The notes under the pieces: generated by a model
Told to the model about the DNA's origin: nothing
What the model saw: only the letters and a program-made list of their open reading frames with translations
Database searches by the model: none
Source: Pelargonium tetragonum
Taxonomy: Eukaryota > Streptophyta > Magnoliopsida > Geraniales > Geraniaceae
Direction of reading: 5' to 3'
Length of the DNA stretch: 64,000 bases
Assembly: GCA_036897445.1 (NCBI GenBank)
Contig: JAYMTL010000013.1
Coordinates: 62,001 to 126,000 of the forward strand
Part shown: piece by piece, positions 49,420 to 60,499 of the stretch
How positions within the stretch are numbered: the first letter of the stretch is position 1
Layout of the letters: every line of letters begins with the position of its first letter
Program-made: the position numbers and the translations under genes

Positions 49420-52400
49420 TCCAATTAGAGCAAGCAAGTATGAATATAAAAAAAATGTAGCCCGGTCCAAGGCGCGATAGAGTATTCCCAAAAGCTAAAG
49501 GCGGGCTAAGTAGAATTGCTCGGCTAGAGCTGAATATAAATAGACCCGTTCACTATATATTTTTAGAGGGACGCCTCTACAGGCCTAGTAAAAAAAAAGT
49601 AAATACTTAAGGAGAATAGGTATAACATTTCAAAACCTTTCCTTAACTTTGCTTAGTGCTTCTATGAGGATAATAAAATTGGACAAGACTAAAAGATTTT
49701 TATAATAAAGATGTATTTTATTTGATTTTACCTAGGATTTCCTTAAACTCTGTAATGACTCAAACTCTCCTTTTTACGGAAAGAGTAATCTTGAAAGATC
49801 TCCCGAAGAACCTTATAATAGTCAGTAAAGTTAATTAGATAGTGTGTAATGAATTCGATTCTATATAAGTAAAGTCATTTTCATTTGCCTTCTTAGATTG
49901 TGTATTTTTATAGCTTAAGTGAAAGTTCAGTAATTTTAAAGGATACTATAACAGGTATTCTGGGAAAAAATTCTAGTTACTATAAAACTTAGAGTTTTAT
50001 CCTTGAAAATTAGGGACTGGGCAACAAGGTTAATTTTACTTCATTTACTAGAACAAGCGACCTTTAAAGCCACTTAGTTACCTTACAAAAATTAGGAATC
50101 AAAGGATACCTTTAGATATTCACTATGGATTTAAAATGACTTCCGTATATAATGTAGTTATAGGTCCCCCAAAAGATAGATTCCTAAATAAAATGCAGAG
50201 TTTGCCTTAACTTCAACTTTACAAGTAAATGCTTTGTATAGTATAAACTTTAATACGAGCGGTGTATATAATTAAGAGCTCGTCATTTTCCAGGCTTAAT
50301 AGCTTAAAAAAGGGTTGAGTGGTAACCAAGGGTTTCAAAAAGGAATTTTTTAAACGCTAATAATAAGTTCTGCGTTTAATAATTAACAGCTTTAGAGGTT
50401 TTACTTGAAAATCTTAAACAAGAATAGTGCCCTTTTAGATCTGTGCCTTCCCAAGATAGATTCATTTGGTTGAAATTTCTCGTGTATTTAAACTATTAAA
50501 CTAGGAGATCTTGTGTTATAGTTTTGAAGATAAAGCATGCCCCTTTCTCGAGTTCGGAGATTCCTCAGTTCTGGAAGCTAACTTAAGGGGTTGCAGTACA
50601 CCAAATGTATATTACAATCCTAGTGAAAGGTAGGAATAACCCTCCTTGAAAACTAGGACAGAACACAAAAACTACGCATTAAAATGAAAGCGGAGCTGAT
50701 GGACTTGCCGCTCAAAAACCCCTTGAGCTTTTTAAGAGAAGGGTACAAAGGACTCTAGAATAATATAGGGCTGCTTTTAAGTAAGAAACTGTGGCGAATT
50801 CTTTACGACCGGGAGCTCAGAGGAGGACTCCTTTTGACTCAAGTAGCCCTAACCAAAATCTGGATAGGACTCTATGTATATACTACAAAGGGACTTACCC
50901 AAGCCCCGAGTTCGTCTATAAATAATTCTGAAATACCTTTGTGATTCTAGGCTTTATGGAATGTATTAGATATTAGATTAGAACTGAAGAGGGCGTGTTG
51001 AAAAGAATTTATCAGCTAGGGATATCCCTGAGCGCGCTTTGCATACTAAATTAGACTTTACTTCCTAATACTAAGGCTTGAAATTTGCTTTTCCAAAAAG
51101 TAGATGTAACAAGAATGCCTTAAGTTTATTGGGGGAGTGCCCCTTTGTTAAAGAGGCTGTAAGCGTAGCAGCAATTGTTTAATTACTTAAAGTCCGTCAC
51201 TTATCTGCCATCTTTTTGCTTCATGAGCCTCTAGAGAAATCCCTACCCAAGGTCCCTCGGGGTCCTAGAAATTTACAAAAGGTCGGGGAATTTTGGAAGT
51301 GAAGAAAGGTGTAATTATAGGAAAACGCATCAAATAAAAAAAAGTACAAAGCATACTTCAAGAGGCCTAAAGGGATATGGGGTATACCACATGAGGAAAG
51401 GTAGAATCTTTTTAGATGTCTTTGTTACAAAAGTGAATTCTTTGGAATAGAAACTAATTGTAAATACAAGTTCAACGAGACATCTAACCCATCTATTTAC
51501 AGATTTATGCGAGCATGTACTTCGGAGTGCTGATACCCCCGGAATTCTTAAGCAACCTTAACGCGATAGTCTTGTATTTTGGTATTGGCTTCAACGGAAC
51601 CCCCTTAGCTTAGTGAAATAGAAAATCAAACCTGTCTGGCAAATTGTAAGTATATCGAAGTTTCTTCATAAGCAAAATGAGACCAGAATTGTGGAACATG
51701 ATATACGTTTATATATATATTTTACCTGTTCTTGTTTTTGCTCTATTAATTTAATAGATACCCCAGGAAAATGAGGCCATACCAGAGTAAGTCTTGCTTA
51801 ACTTATAAGCCCTTACACTTCTCTAAAAAGCTATAAGATAAGAAGAGCCCTAAACAGAGTCTAAACTTGACTTAATTTAAACGCACCAGTAAAACAACTA
51901 TCTATCTATAAAGGAGAACCGTTTAACTATGCAAGCTATATCCTCCCCAAGAACTTAAAAAAAGGAAAGGATCAAAATCACTTACGATAAAGAAGTTACT
52001 CGTAACTTTAAATATTAAATACCGGAAATGAGTAAGCGGAATCTTATGTTATGGGTTGTCTTCTATTAGCTGACTATTTTCAGTCAAGTAAATATTCGGT
52101 AAATTTAATTCATTTGAAAGAAAGTTGGTTAAAATCCTTTTCATATAAATTAACCAAAGCCTTGAAAAAATTTTTTGTTGAATTATTTTAGCTACAAAAG
52201 AACTAGAACCTTTTAGGAATAACTACTAACCAAGCTGTAATTATAAGAACCTTACCTTAAGTTTTATTGTCGGAAGTCTTTAATTAAGGAGTGTACAGTT
52301 CCTAGTAGAGAGTTTGGGATAAAGTCTAATGAAATCCTAGTTATGAGTATAACGAAATGTCCGAGTCTACTATTCCTAATGCGGAATTTCGGATTGGTAG

Positions 52401-52595
52401 CTCTTTAATTATACTTACCTCCGTTTTGAAATTTTCTTTATCTTGAATCTTAAGCTTTTCCAATATCAGCAGTTCTTTTTGTTACATACCTTTATTTTAT
52501 TTATAAACTGGAATTATGAACCGGGTTATACCAATACATATTTAAGTGACCCCAGAGCATGCCAGAATCAGAGTTCACCTAGTTAGTAATAGAAG
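49420..52595. other. Spacer without recognisable genes
   Basis: Composition returns to the strand-symmetric pattern of the bulk. I see no tRNA-like locus and no frame worth naming. A short AT dinucleotide run lies at 51711-51720. Confidence 0.55.
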
Positions 52596-52599
52596 AATA

Positions 52600-53200
52600 T
52601 AGAATTCTAATAAAAAGCGTCTTGTAAACAACGAGTACTATGACCTACGCAAAGGAGATTGCAAGAACCCTCGAAAAATAGAGAGAAGTAGAAAGTATAT
52701 GCAAAGAAAGAGTAACTTTCAGAGTTAGAGGTACCCCTATAAAGACTTGTAACATAATTACATTACCTCGCTACGCTTCAGTCAGTAACAAGGACTTAAC
52801 CATTACCCAACTAAGGCTCCATCCTCATTCATTAGCGATAAACCCATAGAACCCGAGGTAATGCAATTAAAGAGAATATCTATACTATCTATTAACTAAC
52901 TCTTAACTCTTAAAAAACCCCTTATTCCATTAAGAACTAAACTAGAGAATACAATAGCTACAGTAACCCATAAGACACTAATTCATAAGAAGATCCAGAG
53001 TAAAGCCTTTAAAAGGGTAGTGATAGAGAGAGTAGAGTTGCGGAAACAAAAAAGAAATAACTTAGATAGAAGTAGTTGAAGCCCGTCTCCCTTAAAAGTA
53101 CTCTCTAGGGCATTTAGTAGGTGCCTTTTTTGGGGGCTAAGGAAACCTGATGGGGCATAATTATAGTACAGTAAAATCTCTCTAAATTTTGAAACCTATT
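52600..53200 (-). repeat. Dispersed T-rich repeat family, copy 3 (inverted)
   Basis: The only copy on the minus strand. Its core (52736-52798) contains GTTACAAGTCTTTATAGG, sharing 17 of 18 bases with copy 4, and AGTCCTTGTTACTGAC-TGAAGCG, matching copy 2's AGTCCTTATTGACC-GGCTGTAGC. Between the GCGA of the core and GTTACAAGTC it carries three more bases than copy 4 (14 against 11), a multiple-of-three difference. Read on the minus strand it is T-rich and hydrophobic. The flanking plus strand is correspondingly A-rich. Confidence 0.5.
52899..53195 (-). CDS. Candidate hydrophobic reading frame, TGA as Trp
   Basis: A 99-codon frame between two TAG codons stays open only if the single TGA at 52985-52983 is read as tryptophan. 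The product starts charged, then has a strongly hydrophobic segment at about residues 61-90 (LLKALLWIFLW, then ISVLWVTVAIVF), and ends in a basic tail (GIRGFLRVKS) before TAG; another 30 codons follow in frame to a TAA. No ATG is near the start. I do not recognise the protein. T-rich DNA has few stops and yields hydrophobic translations by itself, so this may be chance. Its position inside a repeat-family copy is the main reason to list it. Confidence 0.18.
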
Positions 53201-53204
53201 TTAA

Positions 53205-54295
53205 TAAAAAAAACAGTGTTCTAGTCAACCCTCATTTGACTCCGTCTGGTAATTAAAGTAACTCGCGATTCGTGTAGCAAAAGGATGATTTTTGTTAAAA
53301 AGAGCCCCTTAAGCCAAAGGAATTATCAAAATATTTATACATAGTAAAGGAACTGACCTGAACCCCAGACACACCCACTAAAGTAATTGGGCCTACCCTT
53401 GAGGTTAAAAGCACATCTCCTCTTCTTATATGTTAATTGGCATAGTTTAGGGTATAGTCAGTTTCATACGGAAAACATAAAAAAGATAGTAAACATTTAT
53501 TTCGGGACAATAGACGAAGAAAAACCCATTCTTAGCGGGGATCCCTAAGGCGACGACTTTATTAAGGGTAATGTACTCTTAGTATGAGGCAGCCTTATTA
53601 GTAAATACTAGAACCTTTTCTAGTTATCATTGCAGCTATAGGATTTCCATTAAGGGAAATTCTTTTGTAACAAAAATCTGAAGTTTAATCTGGAATGTTT
53701 GAGCTAGGGAATGCCCGCTGAACAAATTCCCTTTTAGTTTAAAAAGAGCCCGCCATTTAATGACAAATTCAAGGTTTACTGCTGCACTATCTCAGAGAAA
53801 GCGCTATTAAAAGAGATATCCACTACCTATTTAAGTTAAGGTAAAACTCACTCCTGTGTATTCCAGGAAGAGTTTGCAAACTTATATATTTTGATGTCTT
53901 ACTTTTAACATTTTGAAAAACTCTCTATCCAAAAGAGGATACCTCTATTAGAATTTAAAAGTAGAGAGGCATCCTCTTTTTTAGAGGATGCAGCGCTTAC
54001 AAAATAGAGGTTTTCATTTTAGTTTGAGGCAAAGGTAAGCTTCTTGTTTGGGTCCCTCCTTTAGTTACTAAGTAATGAAAATGAGGCTTTCCAACCACCC
54101 AACTTTACGTTTTTGAAGCCTTTGGCACGTCTCTAAGACAAACTCTAGTACGAAAACTGGATTTTTATGCAATTAAAACTTATATACAGCTTCCAACCTT
54201 TATGGAGGTCCGTACGAGAGACCCAGTCCTTGATTTAACTTAATATCTCTCCTTAGAAAGAGTCTAAATTCTTTTTTTCTGCAATCCCCTTAGAT
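53205..54295. other. Spacer with a strong hairpin
   Basis: No gene recognised. The hairpin at 53931-53980 is the only clear structure. A string GTACGAGAG near 54207 loosely resembles the sarcin-ricin loop of large-subunit rRNA but lacks context. Confidence 0.5.
53931..53980. repeat. Long imperfect hairpin
   Basis: AAAAGAGGATACCTCTA (53931-53947) pairs with TAGAGAGGCATCCTCTTTT (53962-53980) across a 14-base loop, with one bulge region and one mismatch, giving about 16 pairs. The 5' arm can alternatively fold on itself (AGAGG-ATA-CCTCT), and a third strand AGAGGATG at 53983-53990 could compete for pairing. The arm ends in a T-run on the plus strand, so an RNA processing signal or terminator is possible, but no gene is seen upstream. 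Confidence 0.7.
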
Positions 54296-54299
54296 AAAA

Positions 54300-54345
54300 C
54301 GACAAAACCTTTAAGCGAGTGTTTGTCGAGGGTTCAAGTCTTAAA
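54300..54345 (+). tRNA. tRNA-like locus with oversized loop
   Basis: A perfect seven-pair stem CGACAAA with TTTGTCG (54300-54306, 54322-54328) encloses a 15-base loop. It is followed at once by AGGG, TTCAAGT (54333-54339) and CTTAA. The T-loop is canonical, but the 3' T-stem strand pairs only through wobble at two positions. The stem takes the anticodon position, yet its loop is twice the normal size, so no anticodon can be assigned. No D arm or acceptor stem is clear. Confidence 0.33.
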
Positions 54346-54794
54346 TAGCTGATTTTAGTCCTTTCTAATAGTATAAAGCCGGATTTCTAGTCTAAATTAA
54401 AAAAGTTAACTAAAAGGAAGAGACAAAAAAACTAATCGGGATTTTTTACTCGGTTTCAGTATAAAATAATTTACTAATCCTATACGGATATCGTTTTTAT
54501 CCTGATAAAAGTCTTAAACTGCTAAGGAACTCTAGTATCCTTCAACTAGGTATTACTCATTTAGAATATACCCATAAATCAAAGCCCTTTGAAATCCTAT
54601 TGAATTTCTTAAAGCGCTTCCGCTGGTATCCTTTTTTTTATGCTTCGCTCTTACTTAATCCGAGATTCCTTCATAAGCATGCTCGATACATTCGTCCAGG
54701 TTTTATCTCTAATTTATATAACTAGGCATAACTACACTTATACTTTGATTCTGGGCAAGCCATAGGAGCCCCTAACAAACAAAATATGTTTCCT

Positions 54795-54850
54795 GCTACT
54801 GGACTGGATAAGAAATGCTTCATCAAGCCCCGCGAGTTCGATTCATTTCT
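54795..54850 (+). tRNA. tRNA-like locus, Met-like loop
   Basis: GCTACTGGACTGGATAAG resembles a D arm; GCTTCATCAAGC (54817-54828) has a CAT triplet between GCTT and AAGC, as in a methionine tRNA, but the loop is only four bases. GCGAG, TTCGATT (54832-54843) give the T-stem strand and loop, while CATTT does not pair properly. The acceptor stem is not visible. Assignment is tentative. Confidence 0.3.
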
Positions 54851-54859
54851 ATTCCTTAT

Positions 54860-56430
54860 ATCCCAGCCTCATAGTACCCCTGAACTAAAACTCGATTTAG
54901 AAAATAACAAGGCAAATCCTGAAAATGATGAGATCTAAGCCTCGCAGAACCTTTCCAAAGACCTCTTAAAGCGCAAAATATTTGCCAATTAGACTCACGT
55001 GTTATAGCACCCAGTTCCACTTCATTTGAAGAAATTTTATATACCTGGTTTTAGGTAGGACTACATCATTTATATTTATAGGGTTTCAAATTCAATTATA
55101 TAAGTATAAGAAAACTCTGAGATTCCCTAATTTACCAGAAAAATCCTCTCTACAAGGACGCGGAAAAGTCTAGTTGGTATTATACAAAGCTTGACAATAG
55201 ATTGCCTCTTTTATTTTATGATGAACTACGCTATATTTAGTTTTGGGTTAGCTATAAAAAAAGCTCTTATAAGGAATACTTGATTTTATAAGGTAATAAG
55301 ATAAGAGTGACTTTATGTTTTAGATAAGAACTCGGATTCCAACTAAAGTTCTTTTTAGAGGCTTTTACCTATGTACTTATGAATAACCTACCCCTACGAG
55401 ACACTGACATAAGAGTAAGCTTATTCTATAGAGTATCTACATAAGGCATTTTTCTTCACTTGGAAAAGTCAGGTATTATATTTATATAATACTATACTTG
55501 GATTCTTTCAGGAAAGCCCTCCGAAACCCTTTTTTATGCCACCTTCCCTGTATAAAAACCTCCTACGAATATGTCTAGTTACTAATTCCCTATCTAATAT
55601 AACCAAGTTCTAGGACTCCCGGTTTCTTTTTTGTGTAACCATTTAACTCTTGTGCAACCCCCGTTTTGGTACTAAAAGACTTTAACAAGAATTAGAATGC
55701 CAGGCTTGTTTTTTATTATATCAGTCCTAAACTAAATCTCACATCTTACTAGATATCACTATAAACCAAGTCGTAAAAAAAGTTCTATACTTTGACTTAA
55801 TCACAATTATTTAGAACTCCTTTAATTTCTATTGGTAGATAAATATCTTATTAATAACGTATCATCTGAGTCCTTTATTTATATACGTAAAGTCCCTTAC
55901 TTTTTGTTACACTAGACTTGTGTCCTATAGCCAAACACGCTGCTTAGACCTCCTATTTAACATGATTACGTACATCACTCAAGTAAGTTTTAGTAAAAAA
56001 AGGATACAGTGTAAGCCTCCTTTGTAGTGTATAAGGGATTCTAAAAGCTCCTGCAACTATAGCATTTTGAAGGCTCCTGCTCTAAACATAGAGAAGGGAA
56101 ATCCAGCAATTGGTATGTATCGCTAGATCCACTAGCACTTAGATATATAAAGAAACTTCTTATCCTTTGGAATTTTTTAGTGTTACTGCGGAGTTAAAAG
56201 CATTTACAGCCGTCCAAGACCCAGTAAAGTTTAAGTGTTGTGGCTAATAAAAGCAGATAGAGTATGTTGATATATATATATATATTTTTTTCTGACGCAA
56301 CAACCGGATATGTATTATTTACTTGTACCGTTATAGTATAGTTTTCTCTAAACTAGTGGACTTTACTATAATATAGAATATAGGAGTTTTACAGCTGGTA
56401 GAAAGGGAAAGTCTCGTACGAGCTCTTTCA
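54860..56430. other. Spacer with a TA run
   Basis: No recognisable gene. A run of about eight TA dinucleotides lies at 56270-56285, just before the 56.4 kb tRNA-like locus. Confidence 0.55.
56270..56285. repeat. TA dinucleotide run
   Basis: An uninterrupted alternating A/T run of 16 bases followed by T6. Shorter runs occur at about 4792 and 51711. Confidence 0.8.
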
Positions 56431-56434
56431 GGCC

Positions 56435-56498
56435 CTATAGGAAGGGGATTCGAACCCGCGTGCTCCTTGTAATTATACCCCGAATTATCCACCTAAAG
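56435..56498 (-). tRNA. tRNA-like locus missing an anticodon arm
   Basis: On the minus strand the acceptor strands CTTTAGG (56492-56498) and CCTATAG (56435-56441) pair at six of seven positions. The T arm GCGGG, TTCGAAT, CCCCT (56443-56459) has three Watson-Crick pairs plus one wobble. A five-pair stem TAATT with AATTA encloses CGGGGTAT, which fits a D arm with its GG. That leaves only about ten bases where a 17-base anticodon arm should be. The 64-base unit thus has three recognisable arms and no anticodon arm: a decayed gene, or one whose missing part is supplied otherwise. Confidence 0.42.
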
Positions 56499-57026
56499 AG
56501 AACGGAAAGAAAAAGTTAAGTTATAAGATTATAAGCCGGGCTCTTACCCTCATTGCCAAATTCTTTATTTAAAATCCCTCAACCTAAGCGATTCTGTTAC
56601 TGATGCCCAACGACAAAGTATATAAATATGAACACTCATACTACTTAAGCCTCTTTTTTTAGCTTGATTTTACTCTTTAGTTTCATCTAAAAAATACCTG
56701 GACCTTATAGCAGCACGAAGCTTAAAATGAGAAATACCCTTGACTAAAATTTTTTAATGAGGCAGAAAAACCCCTCCGAGTAAACAACTCCTTACCAACA
56801 GGTTACTAATATAAGAGTTATTCTTAGGGATCTCTGATCATTTAGATTATATTCTGTGTAATAAAGATTATCTAGTTGAAACCTAATTCCGAAAAAGATT
56901 CTGACTTTCTATAAAGCAGGTGAGCTCTTTCCGGAGGTGAAAAGAGGAAGTTATAAGCCCAATCTTTCTAGTATCCTTTTTTAATTCCTATATTAAAAGG
57001 AGCCATTAGTGGACTGCATCTAATCA

Positions 57027-57091
57027 AAAATGACAGTCGGTAAATGCAGTATAATCGAGAGGGTAGTTATAGGTTCGATTCCCCTTATTTT
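57027..57091 (+). tRNA. tRNA-like gene with perfect acceptor stem
   Basis: The acceptor strands AAAATGA (57027-57033) and TTATTTT (57085-57091) form seven pairs, one of them wobble. CAGTCGGTAAATG is D-loop-like. TATAA pairs with TTATA around a 12-base loop in the anticodon position, but this uses bases that should belong to the T stem. ATAGG, TTCGATT, CCCC (57069-57084) give a canonical T-loop with only two sure T-stem pairs, and the 3' strand is one base short. No anticodon can be read. The 65-base length and the acceptor stem support a real tRNA ancestry. Confidence 0.48.
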
Positions 57092-58236
57092 TAGCCGAGC
57101 TGCATAAGCCCTTGTAAAGCATTTTCATATATTTTACTGAAAACGAGGAATCCAGTTCAGTACAAACTTGGTTATTGCTAATCTTTGTAATTTATTAAGG
57201 GCCGCATCTGGTTTCAGGTAAAGTCTGCTAAAAAAGAGTCTAACTAGGAATAAAAGGCAATCTTTTGTAAAAAAAACTCTAATATTTAAAACTTTTATGA
57301 AAGCTTTTTCTCTATTAGAATTCCCTTTTGTTCTGGGCAGTTCTTCAAAAAAGGGTTTTTTGAATATAGAGAGTTCCAAACCGGGGGTGCTGCGTCTTAA
57401 AAATAAGAAGGCCCCTTTTACTATACTCAGGAGAAAGACTACGAGAGTATGCACTTATTTAAGAAATGTATAATATAGTTAGGCTTTAGCTATAAGCTTC
57501 TCGGTAATTACTTTGGTTCTTCCACAGATACAGATTTAGAATATAACTCTCGTACGTCCTTTTCTTAAAGTGTTTATTAGAGGGTCCTATCCAATTGTTT
57601 AATTTATGGGTTAGTACTCTATTATATATTTAGAAAATTTTTTAGCTTATTATCTGTAAACGGGATTCCCTAAATTTAAGGATTCTGCTGAATCTTCTTT
57701 CTTTTTTGTTCCTTATGTTATTATACAGAGTGCTCCTTTTTTAGGTCACAGAGGGTCAAGCTTCAAGCTATTGACCTCCTTATTAGTGCTAGTTCTAAGT
57801 AAGGGTTCCGGTATATGGAATCTTAAACGGAAACTTGTTACTCTAACTTAACCAAATAAAAGAAACATTCCTAACTTTTTGCGTGCAATCCCTTGAAAAA
57901 AGGACTAAATTAATTACTTTGATTTGAGATTTTCTGAACCCTATTTGCTTCCTCCATGTAATAATAAACAGGCTGCATATTGCTTTTTTTTAAGTGAGTT
58001 TTTTCTTATTGCGAGGATTCCAGTTTGTTGAATTCCATTGCCTTGACGAGACACAGAGGGTTCGAGGTAAGTCCCCGTTTGACTAAAAAGTCATAAATAC
58101 GTCAACCGATCTCCTAAATTACTAGGTACGAATTAAAGCTTTATTTATGTGTTTTGTATTTGAAAGACTTCAACACTAGGGGTACATATCATACATGGGG
58201 GCTCTTAGATATGAATCAAGTAGAATGCGCTTAGAA

Positions 58237-58259
58237 CTTACAGACAATTTGTCTGTAAG
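58237..58259. repeat. Perfect 11-bp inverted repeat
   Basis: CTTACAGACAA, one T, then TTGTCTGTAAG: eleven perfect pairs around a single central base. It could be a protein-binding palindrome or a cruciform; as RNA it would need to open a few pairs to form a loop. Nothing recognisable flanks it. Confidence 0.85.
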
Positions 58260-59774
58260 GAGTACAGCAAAAGGGAACTTGTTACTTACAATACCCCTAG
58301 ATTGAACGGAAATTTCTTACTTTTAAGCAAATTTCGCTACGAAACTTGATCAAGAAACTATAACAACCAGATATTTCCTTAAATTACATAGGCTAAGTAA
58401 TTTAACTAGTATTTCGGATGAGGTCTTAGTCTGAAACACTTTGAATTTTGAGTACTGTAGGAAACATATACACGCAAAAGTCATAAAAACCTAATTTTTG
58501 AACCCTGTATAATTTTGAAAGCAATGCTTTTTGTACATTTTCTAGTTGAGTTCCCTAAGCAATTTCTTTTAGGGGAAACGCGGTAGAACTAAAACCTGGT
58601 ACTTTCTGAGATGCTTTATTGAGACTCTCCTGGTTTTAAGTATAAAAAGAAAGGAGTATTAAAAGAAATTTATTAAGATAAGACTCGATTTTCTACCAAA
58701 ACTTCTAAACTTTATTTAACAGGGTTGTATACGAGTAACACAACTCTTTTATCAGGACTATATACAATACACAAACAAAAGATTATTATAAGTTGCACCT
58801 AAAACCCCTTACTGATAGGCAAGCACTTACTAAATTCTAACTTCCGTTACTAGGTAGAGGTGTAATATCTAACATCTTAATTGTGTTCCTCTATTTCCAG
58901 TAAATGAAAGTTTTTACTGATCAAGGAATTTGCGGTAGTAATGTAAAAAGGTAAAAGAACCTACTTCTTCAAAAAGCTATACCTCCGATGTAAATTAAAA
59001 AGAGAATAACTTCCTTTTATCAGAAGTGAATTGAAATAAAATTTTTGTTTAACTTAATATCTTCCTAGCGCTCCTCACGGGAGGTGACTTAGTTTTGCAC
59101 AAAAGTTTCGGTCTATGTTTATAAGAGTTGGTTTTTCCTTTACAAAAATGTCATTTTATTTTCTATACTTTGTTTTGAAGCAAGAGTTTCCTTTTGTATA
59201 ATGGGATTCTCCGTTTAGTATTACAACAACCTTTAACAAGATCTAATATATTTAAGCTCTTATAGTAGGTACTATACCTGCTGCCGAAAAGCTTTTTAAA
59301 ATACCTAGAATTGAGATTGCCTTTTTGTACTTTTGATGCTCTACTTAAGTGCATCCTAGAGCTCTGGCTTGAGAGAGGGGAAAGAAAAACCAACCCTAGG
59401 AGATAAATAAAAAAAGAAGAATAAAGAACAAAATCACAGTAAACTATGTATAGAGTAGTATAACTCGCCCAAGGTATTCCGCCCTTTTGAGTGTAAAAAG
59501 GCTTTCGCAAAAAGGTTATATAATTACATAATCAAAGAATCCTACTCTATTTAGGAACGATGGAAAATCCGTTAGAATGCGGGTACTAAGAGCCCCCTCG
59601 AGGCTGGATAAGATAATCAAAAGTCAAATGCTTTTTATAAGAGTTCAGCTATCTTATTTGTACTCTATAAATGAGACCAAAATTAGTAAGATAGGGTATT
59701 TGGATAATTCTGGACGCTTGGTTAGTTACATCGACGATCAAACAAATCCAGTCTTAATCTCTTATACTCGCTGT

Positions 59775-59840
59775 GTGGGGGTTAGCCCACCTGTGCCAAT
59801 ACGGATATGAACCTTGGACATCCCCGGAATTTTTCTAGGT
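59775..59840 (-). tRNA. Doubtful tRNA-like piece beside a hairpin
   Basis: On the minus strand CAAGG, TTCATAT, CCGTA (59800-59816) resembles a T arm with two to three pairs. Next to it, on the plus strand, GTGGG (59775-59779) and CCCAC (59786-59790) form a five-pair hairpin with a six-base loop. No anticodon stem or acceptor stem is convincing. Confidence 0.22.
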
Positions 59841-60499
59841 ATTTAGGTAGCCTATAATAAAGGCATCTCTTAACTAGAGACAAAAAATTTTAAAGCATTT
59901 ATACCTAAACCTAAGGGATCCCGTTTTGGAAGCTTGTTTACTTCGGTAGGTGTTTGTTAAAATGCTTTTGGCTATCAGATCTATACCTTATTGTACAAGA
60001 CTATAAGAAACTTCACGTAGTTTACTCAAGGTTAAAGTGCTGTCTCAGAAAAGCATAAATTGACAATTACCAACTTCCCAAGCGTTACTCGAAAACAACA
60101 CCTATTTTGCACTCTCAGTTATTTCGGATTTTCTAATTCAAACAAGAACCCCTTTTGTAGCTTCCCTACCTTCTCTAAGTCCCTATCTCTATCTCCATTC
60201 ATCATAGCTAGACTTTGTATCTTAGTTTTACAATTCTAAAAACCTTACTCTTTTATAAATCACTCTTTTTTGTATACAATATTCCAAAATTTCCTTCCAT
60301 TTGTACTTTATTCTCAGCCATTTAGTAACTAGACTTATATCTTTCTAGATATATAGGGGGCACGAAAAAAGAATTATTCCCTTAACCTAAACCCAACTAA
60401 CTTGAACGAAAGCGGGTGTGAAACTTTTATTACCTCGAGTGACCCTCCTTAAATACTGAACCTACTTGTTCTTGGCTTTCTAAATGAGTTCGTTTTTAT

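Larger units (their letters stand above)
57100..60495. other. Spacer holding the longest minus-strand frames
   Basis: Two anonymous minus-strand frames lie here: 106 residues (57134-57454, basic, with hydrophobic N-terminus) and 115 residues (59163-59510, with one hydrophobic stretch near residues 17-45). Neither contains a motif that I recognise, and their lengths are within what chance allows in 64 kb of such DNA. A perfect 11-bp palindrome lies at 58237 and a GTGGG/CCCAC hairpin at 59775. Confidence 0.5.

Noticed and set aside
54205-54216. GTACGAGAG, second sarcin-ricin-like string
   Set aside because: Too short, missing the following GGACC, and no rRNA context.
57134-57454. 106-residue basic minus-strand frame resembling a ribosomal protein in composition
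   Set aside because: Basic composition alone is not evidence; no conserved ribosomal-protein signature is visible, and it adjoins a tRNA-like locus only by position.
58050-58075. GAGGGTTCGAGG as a T-loop
   Set aside because: The final loop position and the following bases break the consensus, and no tRNA arms lie upstream.
59163-59510. 115-residue minus-strand frame with a hydrophobic stretch
   Set aside because: It is the longest conventional frame, but no motif is recognisable, and a frame of this length is expected by chance in 64 kb of such DNA.
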